This document shows, in pieces, positions 47,272 through 56,000 of a stretch of 64,000 bases of DNA. Under the pieces are notes generated by a model, which was not told the origin of the DNA, ran no database searches, and saw only the letters and a list, made by a program, of their open reading frames with translations. Positions within the stretch are counted from its first letter, which is position 1. Each line of letters opens with the position of its first letter. A program made the translations under genes and the position numbers. The DNA comes from Bradyrhizobium sp. CSS354. GTDB taxonomy: Bacteria; Pseudomonadota; Alphaproteobacteria; Rhizobiales; Xanthobacteraceae. The stretch lies in assembly GCF_029051725.1 (NCBI RefSeq), contig NZ_JAACFU010000021.1, positions 56,031 to 120,030 of the forward strand. The letters run 5' to 3'.

Positions 47272-47960
47272 TCAAGGACCGAGCGGCAGCAGCGCGCTGG
47301 ACAAGCAGCGGATCAGGTCGGCTTCCGGGCATGCCGCGGCGAACGCGAGCCGAATGCGGCTTGCGGTTTCGACGACCCGGGCGGCGATTTTCAGGAGACG
47401 AAGACGCAGCGTCGCGAACTCGGCGGTGGCCAATTCCCGGACTTTGGGAATGGCGTCGCGCACGGTCAGCATCAGCCAATAAGCGGCGGTATGGAGGACG
47501 AGACGGACCTTGTTGGCGAGCGCCGAACGGCAACTGGTGCGATCAGAGGCAAGCTGCGTCTTTGCAGCTTGATCAGATTTCGGCCTGGCCGCGCGCGCAA
47601 TACAGGCTGTCGTAGATCCACTCGGCTGAGCCGGCATCGAGGCTGGTGACGACGAAGTGGATGTCGAGACCGAGCATCGTCGCCTCAAGACGGGCGACGG
47701 TGCGCCGTTCGCGATCCCAGGACTTTGCCTTGTGGCGCGTCTCGGTATAGCCGCGCAGAACAGGCAGGTTCTCGATGGCGCGTCGGGTACGGATGTCGTC
47801 GGCGACCTCGTCGACTTTTCTGGCGAGCGGCTTGGTACGGGACAGACCGAAGATGTAGTCGATCCCATTGTTCTCGCACCAAATCATCGCCTCCGGCCGC
47901 GCATAGTGCCCGTCGCCACGGAGGAATTTGAGATAGTCCATCAGGCGGACTTAAGCTGAA
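47272..47960 (-). pseudogene. IS1380-family transposase, C-terminal half, frameshifted
   Basis: The upstream frame (47941 down) gives GDGHYARPEAMIWCENNGID, YIFGLSRTKPLARKVDEVAD and SAEWIYDSLYCARGQAE. The downstream frame continues with QLASDRTSCRSALANKVRLV and LHTAAYWLMLTVRDAIPKVR, ending at 47272. One frameshift near 47575 separates them; the N-terminal third is missing. The match to IS1380 (ISRj-like) transposases is strong. Confidence 0.75.
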
Positions 47961-48907
47961 ACACAAGAGTTAAATTGGCTGCACCACTGGTGGGGACACA
48001 AGGTGGGGAGCCCGTCTCGGCCGTTGAAGGCGCGGCCCGATGGACACCCGTACAGGCGTGGCCATGCCCTCAAGCACCTCCAGGACCCGCGCGAGGGCAT
48101 GCATGTCGATCAGCGCAGTTCCGCGCTCCTCGCTCGCGAGTCGCGACCGCTACATTAGGACGGACATAGTTCAACTGGGCATCGGAGCTCCGGTCGTTCC
48201 GTCGTCATCAGCAACGAGCTGGTTTTTGCCAAGACGAATTCTTTCGACCGCCCGTGCATTCCTGCCGATTAGCACGCAGCAGGCGGTTCGAACTGAGACG
48301 TCCGCCCCTTGTCCATGTGATCCGGTGCCCCTTGTGGAACCTACGCGGCGGACGCCGGATCTTGTTTCTCGCCGCTTGCTACGATCCTTGGCGCACGCGG
48401 CACAAATGCGCCCCGAAATGCCACCAGCGGCAGATCCCAGATCTGAGTTGACACGGTTAACAGGTCGACGGCCGACGAGGAGCTTTCAAGCGGCCGCATC
48501 GGCACTGGTGAGATGGAATTTGCGCTTAGGATCTGTTGAGAGGCGTTCTTCCTAAGGGGGAACGTCCGTCACTGTTTGGCATCGGTCTCCCGCTTCATCT
48601 ATGATTGATCCTGATTTGAATGACCGTCAGCGCCTCGAACTCTTCGTTCGGCGCAGGCGCGTCTTCGCGGGCAAGGTCGTTTGCGAACAACTGTCCCTGA
48701 TATCCATTTTCTCTTGCAAAGACACGCGATGCAGGGGAGCTACCCGCGATCAGAGGCTTAAATCCCGAACCTAGGTCGCATAAAATGTCGCGACACACGT
48801 TATGGATGTGCTTATGATTAGTCACGTGGGTGCAGATGCCTCACCTAGATTTTGTCCGGTTCTTATTTCGTATTTCACCAACCACGTAGTGTCGGGAACT
48901 GAACTCC
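47961..48907. other. Mostly gene-free stretch before the hydrolase gene
   Basis: No gene with family features. A 76-codon minus-strand frame at 48595-48825 (MTNHKHIHNVCRDILCDL) could encode a small protein, but nothing else supports it. The last about 80 bases should hold the promoter of the gene at 48908; no clear consensus was found. Confidence 0.35.
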
Positions 48908-50200
48908 ATGCCGCTCTGTGACATTCCTGGATCACTTTCATCCTACTGGCTCGTCAGCTTCGATAAAGATGGTGACGAGCTCAAAGACCCAACTGCGGGC
49001 ACGCATACTTTCTTGAGTGCGCGCATCTTATCCGAAATACGCGACCATCGGCCCACGGATATTTTCCTGTCCAGTCATGGCTGGAAGGGCGATCTTCCGG
49101 GGGCAAAGGCGCAATACGACCGCTGGTTCGGCGCCATGCTGGCGCGGCAAGACGACCTGCGCGCCATGGGTACGGATTTCCGGCCGCTATGGATCGGATT
49201 GCATTGGCCAAGCCTTCCATTCGGCGAGGAAACGTTCGGCACGACGTCGTTCTCGGCGGAGCATCCGTCGCAAGAAGAAATCCTGGAAAAATACATCGAG
49301 TTCTTCGACAACGGCTCGCACGACATTCGTCAATTGCTGGGTACCATATTTCGCGAACACCAGGAAAACGCCGGTGCCGTGCAAATGCCCGAGCATGTGG
49401 CACGTGCCTATCGGGAACTAAGCCAGCTGATCGGCTACGAGAGCGGAGGGCTTGACGCTCCTCCTGACAGCGATGGCGTGGATTTCGACCCGGTTGCGGC
49501 CTTTGAGGTATCCGAAGAACTAGGCGACGACTTCGCCGAGTCAGCAGTGCTTTCAGGCTTGCTCTCGCCGCTGCGCCAATTGTCATTCTGGACCATGAAA
49601 AAGAGGGCTAGGAGACTTGGAGAGAACGCAATGCATGCCTTCTGCAGGGCGCTCCAGGGAGAATGTCCGGCCGCTCGCATTCATCTTATTGGACACAGCT
49701 TTGGCTGCATCGTCGTTTCATCCATTCTAGGCGGTCCCGGAGGGACCGCAAGGTTGGCGCGTCCTGTGGAATCCGTGGTCTTGATCCAAGGCGCCGTGTC
49801 GCTATGGGCTTTCGCGGACTTCATCGACGTGGTCGCTAAACCGGGATATTTCAACTCCATGCTACGCGGCCCGGCCGTGCGCGGGCCGATCGTCATAACG
49901 CGCTCCAAGCACGATGGAGCTGTCGGAACGCTGTATCCATTGGCGGTCGGGATTACCCTGCAAGTGGCTTTCGATGGGCAGCAGCTCCCGATATTTGGTG
50001 GAATCGGGACTTGGGGAATGCAAGGCGTGCGAGAAGCCGAGGATATCGTGATGCTCCCCGCCTCAGAACCATACGCGTTCCGGTCCGGCGGCATCTATAA
50101 TTTGGAATCAACCGAATATGTCGGAGGACACTCGGCGATTGATGGGCCCGAAGTAGCGCACGCCATATGGGAAGCGGTACGAACGGGCGCGGGAAAATAA
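48908..50200 (+). CDS. Alpha/beta-hydrolase (lipase-like) of the CHAT cassette
   Basis: 430 residues. The nucleophile motif GHSFG is at 262-266 (Ser264, in RIHLIGHSFGCIVVSSILGG); likely acid Asp336 (SKHDGAVGTLYP) and His408 (EYVGGHSAID) complete a triad. The N-terminus (LVSFDKDGDELKDP and IFLSSHGWKGD, with an oxyanion-type HGW) fits the same fold. No signal peptide, so cytosolic. The next gene follows after 16 bases on the same strand. Substrate unknown: a lipid, ester or peptide target is possible. Its place facing the CHAT/NTPase genes suggests an effector enzyme in a defence or cell-death module. Confidence 0.75.
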   Translation: MPLCDIPGSLSSYWLVSFDKDGDELKDPTAGTHTFLSARILSEIRDHRPTDIFLSSHGWKGDLPGAKAQYDRWFGAMLARQDDLRAMGTDFRPLWIGLHWPSLPFGEETFGTTSFSAEHPSQEEILEKYIEFFDNGSHDIRQLLGTIFREHQENAGAVQMPEHVARAYRELSQLIGYESGGLDAPPDSDGVDFDPVAAFEVSEELGDDFAESAVLSGLLSPLRQLSFWTMKKRARRLGENAMHAFCRALQGECPAARIHLIGHSFGCIVVSSILGGPGGTARLARPVESVVLIQGAVSLWAFADFIDVVAKPGYFNSMLRGPAVRGPIVITRSKHDGAVGTLYPLAVGITLQVAFDGQQLPIFGGIGTWGMQGVREAEDIVMLPASEPYAFRSGGIYNLESTEYVGGHSAIDGPEVAHAIWEAVRTGAGK

Positions 50201-50216
50201 CCTTGATGGCATAACC

Positions 50217-51656
50217 ATGGATGATGAGAGCGAAACCGACAGAAGCGACGAATTGCCCCTGCCCATAGGCATCTGGGAAAGCGGACAGTCACTGGCGCCG
50301 CTCGATCGACGCGTTCTGTCAGGCATAGAAGCGCCGCCGAGGGAAGTCATCCAACGCGCGGCCGATGGAGTATCCGAGAAGCTCGCCGTATCGGACATCG
50401 ATGCCAACAATCTTACCGAGGCAGGTTGGGGCATTATCTTCGCCGAGAAAACAGATTCGGCGGTGCGGGCTGCGCTGCAGCCATTGATCGAGCATCGTTC
50501 GCGCCAGGTCCGGACTGCCCATCTCTTGCGGATTTTCGAGGGCGACAAGGGATACCGGCAAGGCGATACGGCGCGCTCTTGGCTTACCAAGAACAATGTT
50601 GGTTTTTCCGTAGTCGATCCCAATCTAGGGGTGCCGTTTTACCTGACGATTGTTGGGCCTCCGTCGGTTATTCCCTTCGAATTCCAGTACCAGCTCGATA
50701 CATATTGGGGTGTAGGTCGTCTTCACTTCGAGGATGCCGAAGGCTACCGCAAGTATTCTCAACACGTCATCGATTATGAGCAAGCCCCGGCTGTTCAACA
50801 ACGCCGCGAGGTCGCGATTTTCGCACCAAAAAACCTGGGCGATCGTGCAACTGGCTTGCTACATGACCTGGTTGCACAGCCGTTGGTGAACGGCAACGCG
50901 TACGTCAAGCCGCTCGGTACTCGACAGAGATTCGAGATGAAGCCGCTGCTTGGCGAAGACGCGACGAAGGCTAATCTGAAGTCGTTGTTGCGCGGCGATC
51001 AGGGCGGCCCGCCGGCACTGCTTTTCACTGGCTCCCATGGGCTGGCGATACCGTGCGATGCTCCCGGTCAGCTGGAACGGCAGGGAGCGATCATCTGCCA
51101 GGACTGGAAAGGAGGCCCGGTCAGCGCGAATATGATGTATTCGGCGGCCGACGTGGATGAAAAGACCACGCTCGGCGGTTTGATCCACTTCTTTTTCGCC
51201 TGCTACAGTGGCGGTTGCCCTGTCTTCGACGACTACGGACGGGACGTTTTAGGTCGCCCCATCAAGATTGCGAGTACGCCTTTTACGGCCCGGTTGCCAC
51301 AACGTCTGCTGCTTTCGGGTGCCCTTGCGGTATTGGCGCATGTCGACCGCGCTTGGTCCTATTCGTTTCGGGGCGGCCGCAGCGTGCCGCTAGTGCAGGA
51401 ATTCCGCGACGTTATGGTCCGGATCCTAAAAGGAGAACGGCTCGGCCAAGCTACGGATCAATTCAACCTGCGCTGGTCAGTCCTCTCCGGGGAACTAGCC
51501 GACATGGAGCGCGCGCGGGATCTCGATCCATTGCAGGTGTCTGAGGGGGTCCTCGCCAATCGCTGGGTTGCGCGGAATGATGCGCGGAACTATGTCTTGT
51601 TCGGCGACCCGGCTGTGCGTCTCCGAGTAAATGACATGCCGCCGCAAGGCCAATAA
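50217..51656 (+). CDS. Gingipain/caspase-like cysteine peptidase
   Basis: 479 residues, cytosolic. The core (about 195-400) has the caspase-clan arrangement: ALLFTGSHGLAIPCD with His274, and GLIHFFFACYSGGCPVFDDY with Cys329. An alpha/beta sheet precedes each. The N-terminal about 190 residues hold FYLTIVGPPSVIPFEFQYQL and are like the region before the catalytic domain in C25 peptidases, but without a secretion signal. In animals and bacteria clan-CD peptidases cut activator or death proteins. It follows the hydrolase gene by 16 bases and converges with the metallopeptidase gene, whose stop is 15 bases away. Confidence 0.75.
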   Translation: MDDESETDRSDELPLPIGIWESGQSLAPLDRRVLSGIEAPPREVIQRAADGVSEKLAVSDIDANNLTEAGWGIIFAEKTDSAVRAALQPLIEHRSRQVRTAHLLRIFEGDKGYRQGDTARSWLTKNNVGFSVVDPNLGVPFYLTIVGPPSVIPFEFQYQLDTYWGVGRLHFEDAEGYRKYSQHVIDYEQAPAVQQRREVAIFAPKNLGDRATGLLHDLVAQPLVNGNAYVKPLGTRQRFEMKPLLGEDATKANLKSLLRGDQGGPPALLFTGSHGLAIPCDAPGQLERQGAIICQDWKGGPVSANMMYSAADVDEKTTLGGLIHFFFACYSGGCPVFDDYGRDVLGRPIKIASTPFTARLPQRLLLSGALAVLAHVDRAWSYSFRGGRSVPLVQEFRDVMVRILKGERLGQATDQFNLRWSVLSGELADMERARDLDPLQVSEGVLANRWVARNDARNYVLFGDPAVRLRVNDMPPQGQ

Positions 51657-51670
51657 GATACCGGCCCGTA

Positions 51671-53038
51671 TCAAATGTCTGCAAACAAAATCGCTGCGAG
51701 ACGATCGACTGCAGCAGAGTCCTGCGCATCGTCCATATCAGGTAGCGCTGGCGTAGCTCCTGCCACACCGCCAGGTCGTGTCGTGACATGATGGTCACGA
51801 AGTTTTTGCCAGACGCTTGGCAGCGATGCATTCGGGGGCGGCTTTTGCAAGAGCAGGCGGGCTGCAGCGACATAGGTGCGGGCCGGCTTTGGTTCGTGAG
51901 CAGGCAGCCCACCGCCTTGCCGGTAGACATTAGCCATGATGATGGCAACGTCCCGCATTGGGCGTCGGAAGGCCTTAAATTGCGGCTGCCTTGGATCGAA
52001 CACTTCGCAGAAGCTGTTCACGACCGCTTCAAAGTCCCGACTGAACTCTTCCAGAGGATTCTCTGGATAGGCCTGCGACCAGCACGCGGAAATGCTGCTC
52101 GCGTCGGTTTCAAACCCCATGACCCGCAGACTATGACAGCAGAACAAGACTCGTACTGTTGCGGTGGGGTATGGCGTCCAACTGCCATTCTCATGTGGTC
52201 GCGTTTGCCGGCGGATTTGTCCTTGGTCACTTGCGAGATATTCGGCCAGGGACCAGACAAAGGCCGGCCCACCCATCGCGCAGCCGTACCAGTCTGCAAA
52301 CACTTCCTTGCGCCAGGCCTTCCAGCCTGCCCGACGCTGCTCCGTCTCGCATGCGGCGTCTTCGATCGCCTGATCCAGTCGAGCTGTGAGTCCGGCGCCG
52401 CGTTCGAGGGCGTGGCCAAGCTCATGCGCAAGCAGTGCCATGTGTGGCAAATAGGTAAGATAGGACCAGGGCACTCCAACCAGCGTAAGCGGTAGCTGGT
52501 CGAGCGCGTCTTGGAACTGTGTCGCGGTTAAAAGCCCGGTTACCTCTTGGTCAGGCTGCGGGGTGTCGCCGTCAGGCTTCATCCACGGGGAAACCTGCTG
52601 ATCGAACGTAACCAAGGGGGCGGGACATAGCTGATCGGGAGCAATATTGCGTAACTGCCGATAGGCCGGCTCGTAGCATTCCCGGGCATATGCATCGGCG
52701 AGGGCGAGGTAAGTATCGAACGGAGAAACCAAACGAAGCGACAAGCGGCTCCGAAATTGATCCCATACGCTATGGACGATCAACGTCTTCTTTTCAAGGC
52801 TGGTCGCCCGAAGCCACAGTTCACCGCGGCCGACGGCTTGGTTAAACTCGGCCTTGACCACCGCATGGAGCCTTTCGATACGAAGCGAAAGCAGGCTGAT
52901 CTGACTGTGATTTTTTTGCAGGGAGTGTTCGATCGCTGCGCGCTGGCGCCATTCGTTCAATTCCTCCGGAAGACTGGTGAGCTTCCATCGCAACTCTGCT
53001 TCCTTGCGCTGCAGAAGGCTCCCTAGAGCGGCATTCAT
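51671..53038 (-). CDS. HExxH zinc metallopeptidase of the CHAT cassette
   Basis: 455 residues from ATG 53038, ten bases after the stop of the giant NTPase gene; the longer frame to 53197 lies inside that gene. The N-terminus (1-130) is coiled-coil-like (RQRAAIEHSLQKNHSQISLL). The active site is LLAHELGHALERG, with a likely third zinc ligand Glu in WRKEVFADWYGCAMGG, about 45 residues on. No membrane segments, unlike M48 proteases. It probably is the protease output or a processing enzyme in this cassette; the target is unknown. Confidence 0.72.
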   Translation of the reverse strand: MNAALGSLLQRKEAELRWKLTSLPEELNEWRQRAAIEHSLQKNHSQISLLSLRIERLHAVVKAEFNQAVGRGELWLRATSLEKKTLIVHSVWDQFRSRLSLRLVSPFDTYLALADAYARECYEPAYRQLRNIAPDQLCPAPLVTFDQQVSPWMKPDGDTPQPDQEVTGLLTATQFQDALDQLPLTLVGVPWSYLTYLPHMALLAHELGHALERGAGLTARLDQAIEDAACETEQRRAGWKAWRKEVFADWYGCAMGGPAFVWSLAEYLASDQGQIRRQTRPHENGSWTPYPTATVRVLFCCHSLRVMGFETDASSISACWSQAYPENPLEEFSRDFEAVVNSFCEVFDPRQPQFKAFRRPMRDVAIIMANVYRQGGGLPAHEPKPARTYVAAARLLLQKPPPNASLPSVWQKLRDHHVTTRPGGVAGATPALPDMDDAQDSAAVDRLAAILFADI

Positions 53039-53048
53039 CCCGGCGGCC

Positions 53049-56000
53049 TCACTCAGTACGCAAGAAAAGAGCGGTTGCCGGTAGCCCCAGCATCTCTTCG
53101 AGCCCGGAAATATTCTTCGGAAACAACTCTGATTTTCTAAGCCTACGCATGACGTCCAGCTCATTTCTTGCGTTTCGCAACGACTCGAGCAATCCATCCT
53201 GTTGATCCGGCCCCCTCGACGTCAAGCTCGTCGCCAGCACGCCAGAAACGTTGCCCGCGTTCACAAGAGCTTGCGCCAGCTGGTTCCTGGCAAATATCTG
53301 ATCAAGCGCCCGCGAAAGCCCGTGACTTATTGGCGCGTGCAAGACGACGAACGGTCGCGATCTGGATTTCCACCTAAGCTGCAGATCACGACCCAGCATT
53401 TCACCCGTCATTCCCCCGGGAAGGCAGGGTTCCGGTAGCGATGGTGAGTCTTCAATATCGGTCATGATATAGATAATGTCTGCCGCGGCAGAAACATCGC
53501 CGCCAAACAAATGACTGGCAAGCAGCCGCTCATCCAATACACTGATCTGCGAAATCAGCTCTGATGAGGGTGTGTAAGGAATAGGATATTTGGCGATTGT
53601 TGGTTGCGACCAAGACCGCTGGTCTAGATGAGAGAGAAGTTGCGCCAGACGGCGCGATTTCTCAGGGTGCCGGATTTCTTCCGCCAAAGGTCCTTCAGCG
53701 CGACCGTTGCCGATGCGGATCGGCACGAGCGATCCCGGGATGCTCAGTTCCCACGGTACCGCAACGAGCGGTGCGCCGGCGAGTGCAAGCAACAAGACAT
53801 CGTCAATTTTTGCTTGCTGCAGCAACCCGGCAAAGGGCTCCTGCATCTCTTCAAATGGACCGGGCCACGTAGCCACGAAATGCCGACCCAAGCGCCTCGG
53901 GGTACGTTCTCGGGTGTATCGGGAGATATAGCTTAGCGATTCATTTTCATGGGTCGAGAGAAGTTGGCGGGCATGTCCCGCTGCCTCAATCGAAATTCGC
54001 TCGGCATCAACGGAGAGAAGTACACAGCGGAAGTCCGCCAGCGTCGACGCATTTCCTTCGATTACGCCCTTGAAGCCTTCATGATCGGCCGATTGCGGCC
54101 TTGCCGCGTCCTCGAATGCAGTTTGCGCGGCGCGGTGGCGTTCCGCGAGAACCGGATGGAGGGAATTCGTGCTTAGCACCTCGCCGGCGGCAGTCAGACA
54201 TTGCTCCGCCAAGTTCCGTTCCGATCGACGTAGGGCGCGCTCCGCATTTTCCACCACTGCCGCCACGTAAAGCGCCGGTTCAGAGGCAAGCCCGTTCCAG
54301 AACTCAAGCGGCTGAGCCGGCGCCTCAGGGTCGCCGAGACAGCGTTGCCGGTAGATAGCCAGTTCGGCGGCCCCCGCGCCGGGCCCGACTTTGATGTTGG
54401 CAAAAGCCGCACTGGCTCTCTTGTGATCTCCCATTGCGATAAGAGTTCGGCCGTAGCGAACCCAATCCATCATTTCGGTTTGCTCGCCAAGCGTTGATCC
54501 CAACCTGTTCCGCAGCTCCCATCGCTTGAACCAGCCAATTCGCCATGGATTGACTTGTCCAAGAAGGACCGGAGGCTCCATGAGCCGAAGCCGCCTTGCC
54601 GCATCGATTGTGCCTAGCAATTCAATGAATCGGTTGTTCAGAACCGCAGGCAGAAGCATTCCCCAAGTGACGCCTGCAATCGTAGCCCGAAGCCGCGTGG
54701 ACACCGAATGCCGGTCGGAAAGCTGTTCGTTAATGATTTTTTCGCACGCTGCCGCGTTGCCGCGGGTCTGAAATGCCCGGATTAGTTCCACTTCGGTTGC
54801 CGCTGCGATCGGCGATGACGACGGGCTGGCCGGTTCCGTCGCAAGTCCCGCTTCGAACAACCGGAACGCCAAGTCATCGCCGCGGACCTCATTCAGTAAT
54901 GCCTGGGTTTCGTTCTTCAAAACCGCCTGCGTCGCATCGGCAAAAGCAGCTGCCGCGTCGTCAATTCGTAGTAGCTGTCCTAGGGCTCGCCCCCGCAGCT
55001 GATGAAACCGGAAATGCGTTCTGTCCGCGATGCTCTCAATCTGCGCAAGCGCCGCCCATGCGTCGCGGCGGAGCAAGGAGATCTCTATGCTGAGGAACAG
55101 CAACTCCTGACTTGGTCGGGTGGTCGCGATGATTGCCGGGGCCATCTCCTCTTCAGCGTCTCGCAACCGGCTGCTTTCAACAAGCAACCCGACCAGGCTG
55201 AGGTGGATGCGCTCAAAGTGTTTTCGGTTGGGCAGCGCCTTCCGGCTGCTCCGTCGCAGATAGTCCTCGGCGCGTCGATACAACCCTCGCTTTTTGTACG
55301 CATAGGCCACTCGTTCTGTAATCGCCCACTCTGGAATGCGTGTAGACCGAACGCGTCCGTCGGCGAGTCCGAAGATCGCCGCCCCTATCGTAAACGCCAG
55401 TGTCGAGAGCTTGCCTTGCCCATACATTTCCGCCAGCAGCAGACAATAGCGGGCCCTGCTCTCGCCTGATTTTATCACTAGCCACAGGTCTGCCAATATA
55501 CCCAAGTCGCTTGGAAAATTACGATCGAGAAAATCACGCCACTTAAAGGCAAATGCGGGTAACTCAACGTCGGAATCCCGGTTCAGCTCAAAAGCTTTTT
55601 CCAGATTTCTGCGAATATCCTCGCGCCGCCCATCTCGCGGCAAATAGTCGAAATTTGCATCAACGGCGATCGCGTCTGCGATCTCGTAATGGGCGCGCGC
55701 GAGTGCCGCCGGTGGCGCGCCGGAAAAATCTCCATCGGGTTTGATGATTTCTCGGAGGATCTCCAGGCGGTCGGCGGCATCGTCCGGCGATGGGCGCTCA
55801 TCCAAGGCCTTCACCAACACCGCGTGAACGTCGTCCTCACCGAGCTGGACCCGATGGTAAAACTCCGCGAGTGTTAGTTCAACCCATCGATCCGGATTCT
55901 CCGACTTCAGCTTTACGAAATGATTCACTGCCTCGCGATGAATCCGGCTGAAGATCGGCTGCTGCTTGAGCAATCGTCGCATCGGCTGGACGACATCCGG

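Noticed and set aside
48948..48972. CGTCAGCTTCGATAAAG as a tts box
   Set aside because: It lies inside the hydrolase coding sequence and lacks the TCG spacing and second half-site.
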